A stretch of 10,334 nucleotides of DNA from Acidobacteriaceae bacterium (GCA_003133425.1 PKXI01000146.1:1-10334), one strand, 5' to 3'; positions 1-6,629 are shown, numbered from the stretch's first letter. Notes: generated by a model from the letters alone, not told the origin. Program-made: numbers and translations.

Positions 1-5
1 GCAAG

Positions 6-15
6 TACAACTGTA
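6..15. promoter_or_regulatory. Possible BlaI/CopY-type operator core
   Basis: The 10 bp read TACA-AC-TGTA, an exact match to the TACANNTGTA core known for BlaI/MecI/CopY-family repressors. The core sits inside a second dyad, AGTAC (4-8) and GTACT (16-20). A gene it might control is not in the window, and a 10-bp match can occur by chance, so this is a weak call. Confidence 0.2.
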
Positions 16-88
16 GTACTAATGGCTATTCCAGGGGGAAGTGCGTTCCCACATCGCGCCTGCCCCCTATACGCTCGTCGGCACTGCG

Positions 89-127
89 TTGCAGTCGCCA
101 GATCGCGATATATATATATATTGCGAT
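89..127 (+). promoter_or_regulatory. Possible promoter with overlapping 26-bp palindrome
   Basis: Positions 102-127 form a 26-bp palindrome with one mismatched pair: arms beginning ATCGC and ending GCGAT around an alternating AT core. A -35-like TTGCAG (89-94) lies 18 bp from TATATA (113-118), so the palindrome would cover the -10 element. Such overlap is typical of a repressor or autoregulatory operator. The site does not match the classical CRP (TGTGA-N6-TCACA) or FNR (TTGAT-N4-ATCAA) boxes. Its role is inferred from position alone. Confidence 0.35.
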
Positions 128-246
128 GCGATCACTCGATGGTTGTTGATTGATCAGCCAGAATCGCATGAAAGCAACTCCAACGTGGGTATTTCCTGGT
201 CATTGACAGGCCACCGCAAACCAGCCGTCCGCAACGAGAGGGTGTC

Positions 247-954
247 TTGAAGAGCGACAGCACAGACCCGATATTTGATCTTGCCACTTTCCTGGCCAGC
301 GCCGGCCTCGGCCGAAAAATCATCGAATTGAAGGAAAAGGAGACCTTCTTCACCCAGGGGGATCCAACCGACTCCATCTTCTACTTGCAGAAGGGTCGGG
401 CAAGGCTCACCGTCGTTTCCAAGAGCGGCAAGGAGGCCACCATAACGCTCCTCTCCGCAGGTGATTTTGTTGGGGAGGGAGCTCTTGCGGCAGTGCCGGG
501 ACTTCGCTTGTCCACGGCCACCGCCATCAACAACTGCTCTGCACTCAAAATTGCAAGGGATGAAATGGTCCGCGCGATCCATGCGGAGCCATCATTTGCA
601 GACATCTTCATGAAGTTCCTGCTCGCCCGCAGCATGCGCACCCAAGCCGATCTCGTCGATCAGCTCTTCAACTCAAGCGAAAAACGCCTGGCGCGGATCC
701 TCCTGCTGATGGCGGAGTTTGGCAAGCCCGGCGAACCTGAAACATTCATCCCGCCCGTTACCCAGGAGACGCTTGCTGAGATGATCGGCACCACCCGCTC
801 ACGCGTCAGCTTCTTCATGAATCGCTTTCGCAAACTCGGCTTCATCAGCTACAACGGCCGCATCCAGGTCCACAAGTCCCTCCTCAACGTCGTCCTGCTC
901 GATCAGTTGCCCGACCGCAACGCCGCCAAGCCCCCGGTTCCCGACTTTTCATAA
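247..954 (+). CDS. Crp/Fnr-family transcriptional regulator
   Basis: This is a 235-residue DNA-binding regulator of the Crp/Fnr superfamily, of usual length. The N-terminal cyclic-nucleotide-type beta-barrel spans about residues 15-105, with a GEGAL stretch near 76-80 and an Arg at 87 near STATA where the phosphate-binding cassette lies in true cAMP receptors. A long dimerisation helix follows at about 105-150. The C-terminal winged helix-turn-helix is at about 168-210, with TQETLAEMIGTTRSRVSFFM as the recognition region. There is no N-terminal Cys cluster (only Cys97), so an FNR-like iron-sulfur sensor is unlikely; the ligand cannot be told. The start is TTG at 247: the frame has a stop at 169-171, no upstream ATG, GTG or TTG start, and a GAGAGGG ribosome site (236-242) 4 nt before. 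It converges with pepA, leaving 7 bp between stops. The upstream palindrome may be its autoregulatory site. Confidence 0.88.
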   Translation: MKSDSTDPIFDLATFLASAGLGRKIIELKEKETFFTQGDPTDSIFYLQKGRARLTVVSKSGKEATITLLSAGDFVGEGALAAVPGLRLSTATAINNCSALKIARDEMVRAIHAEPSFADIFMKFLLARSMRTQADLVDQLFNSSEKRLARILLLMAEFGKPGEPETFIPPVTQETLAEMIGTTRSRVSFFMNRFRKLGFISYNGRIQVHKSLLNVVLLDQLPDRNAAKPPVPDFS

Positions 955-961
955 ATCGGCC

Positions 962-2479
962 CTAGTAGCTCCTCACCCATTCCAGAATCGACCGTACCGC
1001 AATCCCGCTCGGTCCCTTGGCGATGTACGGCCGCGAATCCTCCACCCAGGCCATGCCCGCAATGTCGAGATGGATCCACGGCGTGTCTTCGGCAAACACT
1101 TTCAGAAACTCGGCAGCCGTGATCGCACCGCCGTAACGCCCGCCGGTGTTCTTGATATCGCCAATGTCGCTCTTGATCATATCGGCGTACTCTTCGCCCA
1201 GCGGCAGCCGCCAGAACTTCTCGCCCGAGACATCTAGCGCCGATTGGAATTTCTCGTAAGTCTCTTCGTCGTTCGAGAAGGCGCCCGCATTCACCATGCC
1301 CAGCGCCACTACGCACGCTCCGGTCAGCGTTGCGGCATCGATCAGGTGGGTCGCGCCCAGTTGGCGAGCATACGCGAGCCCATCGGCCAGCACAAGCCTG
1401 CCCTCCGCATCTGTATTAATAATCTCGATGGTCTTGCCTGACATTGCCGTCTGCACATCGCCCGGTTTTTGCGCTTTGCCGTCGGGCATGTTTTCCGAAG
1501 CGCACACAATGCCGATCACCCGCACCTTCGGCTTCAGCAACGCAATCGCACGCATCGCGCCGAGCATGGCCGCACCCCCAGCCATGTCGTACTTCATCTT
1601 CTCCATGTTGTCGGATGGCTTGATCGAGATGCCGCCGGTATCGAAGGTAATGCCCTTGCCCACCAACCCAAGCACCAGCCCGTCCTTAATGCCTTCCGGC
1701 TCGTAGCGAAGCACTATCAGCGCAGGCGGTTCTTCCGAGCCCTGCGAGACGCTCCAAAATGCGCCCATCTTCAACTCATGCAGCTTCTCTGTGGAGTACA
1801 CCTCCGCCTTGAGACCTACCTCGGCGGCCATCGCCGCGGCACGCTGTCCCATAATCGTCGGAGTCAGCTTGTTGCCCGGTTCATTCACCAGCGAACGGGT
1901 AAAGTTCTGGCTCTCGCCCACAACAACGCCCTCGGCAAACGCCACTTCCAGCGCTTTCTTGTCCGCCTTTGCCGGGCCTGCAAGGGTGAAGGATTGCACA
2001 CTCTGGTCCTTGCGGTCGCTGCGATAGGTATCGGGGTCGAAGTCCCCGACAAATGCACCCTCTACCGCCGCCCGAGCGGAGAGATCCGGCTGCAACAGTG
2101 CAGAATCGTCGAGTGGCTCCGGGAGCGCGAACGCTAGTTCCCGAATGCCGCGCGGCTTTGTGAACCTCACGGCAGTTCCGGCGGCATTGCGGACGCCGTG
2201 AACCGTGGCCTTGGCCTGCTTGCCGACGCCGACAATCAGAAGCCGCTTGGCCGCCAACCCGGCAGGCGCGTGCAACAGTAAGGTCTCGTTGGCGCCGGCC
2301 TTGTACTCCCCGGTCGAAAGCACCCCAGCCGCGGCAGCCTTCACCGCCGGGTCCGAGGTCAGCAGCACCGGCTCCGGCTTCGCATCCGGCCCTTTGCCGG
2401 TTTGTGTGTCGACGGCCAGCACGGCCAGCAATTCAGTCTTGATTCCAGAGAGATTCGCAAAAGTCAGTTCGGTACGCAT
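962..2479 (-). CDS. pepA: Leucyl aminopeptidase (M17 family)
   Basis: This cytosolic, usually hexameric two-metal aminopeptidase releases N-terminal residues from peptides during protein turnover. The C-terminal M17 catalytic domain is complete. Numbering below is for the longer 512-residue form. GKGITFDTGG supplies metal-binding Lys282 and Asp287, Lys294 is catalytic, KMKYDMAGG supplies Asp305, and the signature NTDAEGRL (362-369) supplies Asp364, Glu366 and bicarbonate-binding Arg368. The N-terminal alpha/beta domain (about 1-170) is also present. I prefer ATG at 2479 (505 residues, MRTELTF); an in-frame ATG at 2500 would add seven residues and has no better ribosome site. No export signal is visible. 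The promoter should lie in the AT-rich island at 2581-2640, which it shares divergently with the antitoxin gene. A perfect inverted repeat (2532-2567) falls in its probable leader. Confidence 0.95.
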   Translation of the reverse strand: MRTELTFANLSGIKTELLAVLAVDTQTGKGPDAKPEPVLLTSDPAVKAAAAGVLSTGEYKAGANETLLLHAPAGLAAKRLLIVGVGKQAKATVHGVRNAAGTAVRFTKPRGIRELAFALPEPLDDSALLQPDLSARAAVEGAFVGDFDPDTYRSDRKDQSVQSFTLAGPAKADKKALEVAFAEGVVVGESQNFTRSLVNEPGNKLTPTIMGQRAAAMAAEVGLKAEVYSTEKLHELKMGAFWSVSQGSEEPPALIVLRYEPEGIKDGLVLGLVGKGITFDTGGISIKPSDNMEKMKYDMAGGAAMLGAMRAIALLKPKVRVIGIVCASENMPDGKAQKPGDVQTAMSGKTIEIINTDAEGRLVLADGLAYARQLGATHLIDAATLTGACVVALGMVNAGAFSNDEETYEKFQSALDVSGEKFWRLPLGEEYADMIKSDIGDIKNTGGRYGGAITAAEFLKVFAEDTPWIHLDIAGMAWVEDSRPYIAKGPSGIAVRSILEWVRSY

Positions 2480-2531
2480 AGAACCTATTCTTTCATCCAA
2501 TCCAGGGCTTGTGGCAAACGCCGGAGCCTCA

Positions 2532-2567
2532 GGACAAGGATTGCTGGATAAAGGGCAATCCTTGTCC
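2532..2567. repeat. Perfect 13-bp inverted repeat upstream of pepA
   Basis: GGACAAGGATTGC (2532-2544) is matched exactly by its reverse complement at 2555-2567 across a 10-nt loop. It lies 53 bp upstream of the pepA start and 74 bp upstream of the antitoxin start. As RNA it would form a strong hairpin in a pepA leader; as DNA it could be an operator. There is no T-run beside either arm, so a standard intrinsic terminator is unlikely. Confidence 0.7.
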
Positions 2568-2692
2568 CATTTGGCCCACTTGTCAGTATTTATATATTTG
2601 ACAAATTTAAAATCTATGTCATTAATATATTAGTGTCACTATGGAAGATTATGTCACAGAATCGAGATATGTCAAAGCGCGCCTGAATATCA
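2563..2692. promoter_or_regulatory. 18-bp-periodic TGTCA array over the toxin-antitoxin promoter
   Basis: The pentamer TGTCA or its complement TGACA occurs at 2581, 2599, 2617, 2634, 2652 and 2670, giving steps of 18, 18, 17, 18 and 18 bp. One-mismatch copies extend the phase at both ends: TGTCC at 2563 and TATCA at 2688. The three copies at 2617, 2652 and 2670 are preceded by TA. The array spans the AT-rich promoter region and the first codons of the antitoxin. A regularly spaced set of short half-sites is what cooperative autorepression by an AbrB-fold antitoxin, or by its toxin complex, could use. That function is inferred. Confidence 0.5.
2598..2628 (+). promoter_or_regulatory. Candidate promoter of the toxin-antitoxin operon
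   Basis: A consensus -35 hexamer TTGACA lies at 2598-2603. The best -10 candidates are ATTAAT at 2621-2626 (17-bp spacer) and TAATAT at 2623-2628 (19-bp spacer). With either, transcription would start only a few bases before the ATG at 2641, so the message would be nearly leaderless. That fits the lack of a visible ribosome site. The -35 element contains one of the periodic TGACA copies, so a protein on the array would block it. Confidence 0.45.
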
Positions 2693-2928
2693 ACGGCCGC
2701 ATCGTGATCCCTGCCGAGATTCGCCGCCAGTTGGGCCTGGAACCTGGAGACACCGTGCTCTTGAGCGTCGAGGGTCATGTGTTGATGGTCGAATCCCATC
2801 GGAACAGGATTCGCAAAGTGCAGGAGAGTATGCGGCAGTTCATTCCTCCGAGCCGCAGTCTGGCTAAGGAATTGGTCGCCGATCGCCGCGATGACGCCCA
2901 ACAGGAGATGGAGGAGTGGCTTGGATAA
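2641..2928 (+). CDS. vapB: AbrB/MazE-fold antitoxin of a VapBC-type pair
   Basis: This is a 95-residue antitoxin. The swapped-hairpin AbrB/SpoVT DNA-binding domain covers about residues 10-52: INGRIVIPAEIRRQLGLEPGD is the diagnostic core. The C-terminal part (about 55-95) is charged and helical, ending RRDDAQQEMEEWLG, and is the segment that in this family wraps into the toxin's active-site groove. The protein would bind its own promoter as a dimer and neutralise the toxin encoded next. The ATG at 2641 has no Shine-Dalgarno sequence, in keeping with a near-leaderless message. The stop codon (2926-2928) overlaps the toxin start by 8 nt, typical of translational coupling in type II pairs. The domain is clear; VapB rather than MazE is inferred from the PIN-type partner. 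Confidence 0.88.
   Translation: MEDYVTESRYVKARLNINGRIVIPAEIRRQLGLEPGDTVLLSVEGHVLMVESHRNRIRKVQESMRQFIPPSRSLAKELVADRRDDAQQEMEEWLG
2910..2916 (+). promoter_or_regulatory. Ribosome binding site that fixes the TTG start of the toxin
   Basis: GGAGGAG lies inside the end of the antitoxin gene, 4 nt before the TTG at 2921. It supports this start over the in-frame ATG at 2891, which would add ten residues unlike the family's N-terminus. The resulting protein begins just before the first PIN-domain strand. Confidence 0.6.
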
Positions 2929-3316
2929 GGTCGCCGTTCTCGACGGCTCCGCCTTTATGGCCCTTTTACGCGGCGAACCCGGAGCCGACACGGTGGCAGC
3001 CTGCCTGCCATGGGCAGTTGTCAGCGCGGTCAATCAGGCCGAGGTGCAGGCCAGCCTCGTTGCAGCCGGCATGGACGAACAAACTGCCTGGTGGCACATT
3101 GCCGAGGTCAAATGCGAGTCCGTTCCCTTTGACGAAGGGCAGGCCCGAATCGCAGGCGGACTAGCCAGGATCGGGCGCCCTCTGGGTCTCTCGCTCGGCG
3201 ATCGCTGCTGTCTCGCGCTCGCCATTGAGCGCCAAGCCACCGTCTACACCACCAACCCTGCCTGGAAGAACCTCGTCGATCTGGGTGTGGACCTGGAAGT
3301 AGTCCTAATCGCCTGA
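2921..3316 (+). CDS. vapC: PIN-domain ribonuclease toxin (VapC type)
   Basis: With the TTG start at 2921 this is a 131-residue PIN-domain protein, the usual size for VapC, a Mg-dependent endoribonuclease that cuts tRNA or rRNA when its antitoxin is lost. Motifs in order: AVLDGSAFMALLRGEPG with Asp8, SAVNQAEVQASL with Glu41, LSLGDRCCLALA with Asp94, then VYTTNPAW with Asn112. The last position is usually the Asp of a TAD-x-x-W motif, so one of the four metal-site acids appears replaced by Asn. Three acids remain, and many PIN nucleases keep activity on that core, but reduced or altered activity is possible. It overlaps the antitoxin by 8 nt and is read from the same message. Confidence 0.87.
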   Translation: MDKVAVLDGSAFMALLRGEPGADTVAACLPWAVVSAVNQAEVQASLVAAGMDEQTAWWHIAEVKCESVPFDEGQARIAGGLARIGRPLGLSLGDRCCLALAIERQATVYTTNPAWKNLVDLGVDLEVVLIA

Positions 3317-3370
3317 TCGGGCATCCGCGTCTGAAGCCGCGGTCCGGCGAGGTCACGAACCCACCACCAA

Positions 3371-3398
3371 AAAGCTGAAAGCTGGAAGCTGGAAACTG
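3371..3398. repeat. Short degenerate tandem repeat (AAGCTGG units)
   Basis: Four units of 6-8 nt follow one another: AAAGCTG, AAAGCTGG, AAGCTGG and AAACTG. They lie in the 88-bp gap between the converging toxin and smpB genes. A small hairpin, CCGCG (3325-3329) with CGCGG (3338-3342), precedes them but has no T-run, so no convincing terminator is seen here. Confidence 0.45.
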
Positions 3399-3404
3399 CC
3401 GTCC

Positions 3405-3956
3405 CTACCGCCCCGTCTTGTGCTTGCTGGCATTCACGGCTGCGCGTGCCTCGCGGTCGGCCTCGCGCCGCTTTTCCGTCTCCCGCTTGTCCCAATCCTG
3501 CTTGCCTTTGGCCACTGCCAACTCGCACTTCACCCGCCCGTTACGGAAATAAAGCCGCGTCGGTATGAGCGTGTGACCTTTAATCTGCGTCTTGGAGAGT
3601 AGCTTGCGAACTTCATCCCGGTGCAGCAGCAGCTTGCGGGTTCGGGTGGCGTCGTGATTGGCAATGTTCCCGTGAGAATAAGGACCTATATGCACGTTGA
3701 GCAAAAACGCTTCGCCGTTCTGGATGAGGCCGTAGGAATCTTTCAGATTGGCCTGGCCCTCGCGGATGGACTTAACCTCGGTCCCGCGCAGCGCCACTCC
3801 AGCCTCAAATTTCTCAAGGAGAAAGTAATTGTGGCTGGCGACGCGATTGTGCGCGGCGTCCCGCTCGCCACTGGCTACGGGGTCGCGCGGCCGCACTGGC
3901 TTTTTGGGGCCGGACGTGTCCTTGGGAACAATCTCATGGCTGGTTTGGCGCGCCAT
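3405..3956 (-). CDS. smpB: SsrA-binding protein (trans-translation)
   Basis: SmpB binds tmRNA, brings it to stalled ribosomes and occupies the decoding site so that the nascent peptide is tagged for destruction. The beta-barrel core is recognisable: NRVASHNYFLLEKFEAGVAL near the start, the GTEVKSIREGQANLKDSY signature, then GPYSHGNIANHDATRTRKLLLH and GHTLIPTRLYFRNGRVKCELAVAKGK. It ends with DKRE followed by the basic tail that folds in the ribosomal mRNA channel. I chose ATG at 3956 (183 residues), preceded at 9 nt by GAGGA; an ATG at 3980 would add eight residues and has only an abutting AGG. About 35 charged, Pro-rich residues precede the core and make it longer than the usual 150-160. It is transcribed away from the secretin gene, with 199 bp between the two starts. 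Confidence 0.95.
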   Translation of the reverse strand: MARQTSHEIVPKDTSGPKKPVRPRDPVASGERDAAHNRVASHNYFLLEKFEAGVALRGTEVKSIREGQANLKDSYGLIQNGEAFLLNVHIGPYSHGNIANHDATRTRKLLLHRDEVRKLLSKTQIKGHTLIPTRLYFRNGRVKCELAVAKGKQDWDKRETEKRREADREARAAVNASKHKTGR

Positions 3957-4146
3957 CGGAAAGCATCCTCGAATCTTCATCCTAGCATTGGCGATCGTTT
4001 TGCCCGCATTGCTGTGGGGCTTTGCTAAAATGAGGCGTCGTAGGTTAAAGAAAACCGCAGTTAGGAAATGCGTCAGGATTTGCGTCCGGGGCAGCCAAGG
4101 CAGCCCGCAAAAGCCCGTGCTCTCTGCAGGGCCGGTTAAGACGCCT

Positions 4147-4151
4147 GGGAG
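4147..4151 (+). promoter_or_regulatory. Ribosome binding site of the secretin gene
   Basis: GGGAG ends 4 nt before the ATG at 4156. It selects this start among several in-frame ATGs (3829, 4030, 4156). The earlier ones add a stretch antisense to smpB or a basic segment that would bury the signal peptide. Confidence 0.6.
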
Positions 4152-4155
4152 TTCG

Positions 4156-6618
4156 ATGAACCGCCGCGCTCAAGCTCCGGCTGTACCCGGATCCGTTCTT
4201 TCAAAAACCGCCTTCCGGATTGCGCTCATTGCCATACTGGCCTTTTCCGGCCTCGCCGGCGTTCAGCTCCGTGCCCAGTCGGCCAGTTCCCTCTTCAAGA
4301 GCGGCCAAAGCGCGGAGGCCCGCGAAGACTACGACGCTGCCTTCGACTTCTTCCAGAAGGCCAACGCAAAAAATCCAAAAGATCTCAGCTACCGGGCCGC
4401 CCTCTACCGGGTGCGGGTCTCTGCCTCCGCCATGCACCTCACCAGGGGGCGAAAGCTGCTCCAGTCCGGTGACGAGCAAAGTGCGCTGGCAGAATTCCTT
4501 CATGCCTCCGCAATCGACCCTGGGAATGAGGCTGCACAACAGGAGATCTCCCGGATACGTCAAGGGAACGGTCAGGTGGCGCCGGAGGCTGATACCGCTC
4601 TGCCAGAGCCGGCCGGCGAGCAGCAGAGTATCAATTCAATGAGCGCCCCGATCGACCTCAGGCCACTCTCAAATGAGCCGCTCACCCTGCACATGACTGA
4701 AGACGCCAAGGTCGTGTACCAGGCCATCGGCAAGGCCGCCGGCGTGAACGTGCTGTTCGATCCCGACTACAACTCCAAGCGCATCCAGGTTGATCTAAAC
4801 AACGTGTCGCTGATGGACGCGCTGCGCATCGTCGGCACAATGTCCGGCACCTTCTGGCGCCCGGTCACCGCCAACACGCTCTTTGTCGCGCAGAATACCC
4901 GAATCAAGCGCACCGAACTGGATGAGCAGGCCGTTCAGACCTTCTATTTGTCGAACGCTTGGCAGCAGAACGACCTGAACGACGTGCAAACGGCCCTGCG
5001 CAACGTGCTTACCAGCGCCAAAATTTACGGCGTCGCCAGCCAGAACGCCATCGTCATGCGCGGAACGCCCGATGAGCTGCTGCTGGCACAAAAGCTCATC
5101 AATGATTTGGACAAAGCCCGCGCCGAAGTGGTGGTAGACATCGCGGTCCTCGAGGTCAGCAAGAACTGGGAGAGGACCCTCGGCATCTCCTGGCCCAGCA
5201 GTGTGGGAGTTGCCCTGCAGCCGTCCACATCATCAAGCAGCACAACCTGCCCAACCGGCAGCACCAACTGTACCCCCACCACCGGTGTAAGCCCGACTCT
5301 CTACGATCTGGCCCATCTCAAGGCCACCAATTTTGCAGTGACCGTCGGCTCGGCCACCTTGAATCTATTGCTGACCGACTCCAATACCAAGGTTTTGCAG
5401 AGCCCTCGAATCCGCGCCACCGACGACCAGAAAGCAACCATGAAAATCGGTTCGCGAATCCCCATCGCCACTGGCTCGTACCAGACCGGAGCGGCGACCG
5501 CGGTGGTCAGTTCGCTCGTAAACACGCAATTCCAGTACCAGGACGTAGGCGTGAATATAGAGATGACGCCGACTGTTCACTTTGACCGCGATGTCACGCT
5601 GAAGGTCAAGATTGAGGTCACCTCGCAGAGCGGCTCCGTAACTATCAGCGGCGTCACCGAGCCCATCCTGAGCCAGCGCGTAGTGGACCAGGTGATCCGC
5701 CTCCGAGAAGGCGAGGCCAGCATCCTGGGAGGCATCCAGGACAATGAGGAACAGCAGAACTGGAACGGGATTCCCGGTTTGAGCTCAATTCCGATCATCA
5801 AATACCTTTTTGGCTCCAAGGACAACACTGTTAAGAACGACGAAATCGTATTTGTGGTACTCCCGCACGTCGTTCGCTCTCAGGTGCTGGATCAGGCCAA
5901 CCTGCGTGCCATCGACACTGGCGCTGGCCAGTCGATCGATTTGCGCCACAACAGTCAGGATGGTTCTGGTACTAATCCTGCATCTGGCGCCCCCCCCGTT
6001 GTGCAACCGACCGCGCTTGAGCGCCCCCACCTGGGCACGGCACCCGGCTCCACCGCTGAGGCCGCGGCTCCCGCATTGATGGCGCAGATGAGCGCAGCCG
6101 CCCAAAACACTGCAATTCCTGCAGCTGCGGCCCTGCCCCCGACGCCCCCTCCCGCTTCAACACCCGCGTCAATACCCGCCCCAGCGCCTGCCCCGACACC
6201 CGTGGCTGGAACCAGCTTCACGCTCAATCCACCAGCAGGCCCGCTGGCAACAGGAGCCAGCTTCCAGGTTCCGGTTGTGCTCAGTGGAGGCACCGATATC
6301 GCTTCGGTTCCTATCCAGCTTCACTACGATCCTGCCAGGATTTCGCTCGTCAACGTAGCCGCGGGAGACCTGCTGAGTCGCGACGGGCAGGCCGTGGCTT
6401 TGATCCATCGTGATGACGGACCAGGCAACATCACAGTCGTTGCAGCTCGTCCGCCAGGGGCAGTCGGGATCAGCGGCAATGGCGTAGTCTGCGTCCTCAC
6501 CTTCCAGGCCAAGGCTGCCGGTGACACCACTCTGAGCATGACGCGGGCTGGAGCGGTCAACAGCGCCCAGCAGCAAGTGCCGGCCCAGACCACGCAAGTC
6601 AATCTTACGGTCAAGTAG
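4156..6618 (+). CDS. gspD: Secretin with TPR and C-terminal cohesin-like domain
   Basis: This 820-residue outer-membrane channel subunit belongs to a type II secretion or type IV pilus-like system. A signal peptide (about 1-41) has a hydrophobic core FRIALIAILAFSGLAGVQ and probable cleavage after LRAQ. TPR-like helices follow at about 42-136. An N0/STN domain (about 165-245) has the DALRIVGTMSG helix. One N1 ring domain lies at about 258-320. The secretin beta-domain (about 321-570) has VLQSPRIRATDDQKATMKIG, QYQDVGVNIEMTP and GIPGLSSIPIIKYLFG. A Pro/Ala-rich linker (about 575-685) leads to a cohesin-like beta-sandwich (about 686-820) with FQVPVVLSGGTDIASVPIQLHYDP. A Ser/Thr-rich insert with Cys365 and Cys372 sits between N1 and the barrel motifs. 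N2 and N3 are not evident, so it is more compact than classical GspD. The next gene starts 12 bp after the stop, which points to an operon with the pseudopilins. Whether it is GspD or PilQ is uncertain; the GspG-like neighbours favour GspD. Confidence 0.9.
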   Translation: MNRRAQAPAVPGSVLSKTAFRIALIAILAFSGLAGVQLRAQSASSLFKSGQSAEAREDYDAAFDFFQKANAKNPKDLSYRAALYRVRVSASAMHLTRGRKLLQSGDEQSALAEFLHASAIDPGNEAAQQEISRIRQGNGQVAPEADTALPEPAGEQQSINSMSAPIDLRPLSNEPLTLHMTEDAKVVYQAIGKAAGVNVLFDPDYNSKRIQVDLNNVSLMDALRIVGTMSGTFWRPVTANTLFVAQNTRIKRTELDEQAVQTFYLSNAWQQNDLNDVQTALRNVLTSAKIYGVASQNAIVMRGTPDELLLAQKLINDLDKARAEVVVDIAVLEVSKNWERTLGISWPSSVGVALQPSTSSSSTTCPTGSTNCTPTTGVSPTLYDLAHLKATNFAVTVGSATLNLLLTDSNTKVLQSPRIRATDDQKATMKIGSRIPIATGSYQTGAATAVVSSLVNTQFQYQDVGVNIEMTPTVHFDRDVTLKVKIEVTSQSGSVTISGVTEPILSQRVVDQVIRLREGEASILGGIQDNEEQQNWNGIPGLSSIPIIKYLFGSKDNTVKNDEIVFVVLPHVVRSQVLDQANLRAIDTGAGQSIDLRHNSQDGSGTNPASGAPPVVQPTALERPHLGTAPGSTAEAAAPALMAQMSAAAQNTAIPAAAALPPTPPPASTPASIPAPAPAPTPVAGTSFTLNPPAGPLATGASFQVPVVLSGGTDIASVPIQLHYDPARISLVNVAAGDLLSRDGQAVALIHRDDGPGNITVVAARPPGAVGISGNGVVCVLTFQAKAAGDTTLSMTRAGAVNSAQQQVPAQTTQVNLTVK

Positions 6619-6621
6619 GAG
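6617..6621 (+). promoter_or_regulatory. Ribosome binding site of the first pseudopilin
   Basis: AGGAG overlaps the secretin stop codon (6616-6618). It lies 8 nt before the ATG at 6630 but only 2 nt before the GTG at 6624. The ATG is therefore the better start. Confidence 0.6.
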
Positions 6622-6629
6622 CAGTGCGG

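Larger units (their letters stand above)
1..246. other. Intergenic region upstream of the Crp/Fnr-type regulator
   Basis: No convincing gene is visible here. The open frames are short, lack recognisable motifs and overlap AT-repeat DNA. The region holds a dyad at 4-20, a near-perfect 26-bp palindrome at 102-127 and a possible promoter, TTGCAG (89-94) with TATATA (113-118) at 18-bp spacing. It probably contains the promoter of the regulator at 247, and perhaps control sites for a gene beyond the left edge. Confidence 0.5.

Noticed and set aside
41..250. 69-codon plus-strand frame at the left end
   Set aside because: It crosses the AT palindrome (encoding an Ile-Tyr run), overlaps the regulator's ribosome site and start, and shows no motif.
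1469..2137. Plus-strand open frame of 222 codons inside pepA
   Set aside because: It lies antisense to the catalytic domain of a well-conserved aminopeptidase; its His/Arg-rich composition is typical of a shadow frame.
3325..3342. CCGCG/CGCGG hairpin after the toxin gene as a terminator
   Set aside because: Only 5 bp with an 8-nt loop and no T-run on either strand.
3829..4155. 109-codon N-terminal extension of the secretin gene
   Set aside because: The first part is antisense to smpB, and the true start at 4156 has a good ribosome site directly before a signal peptide.
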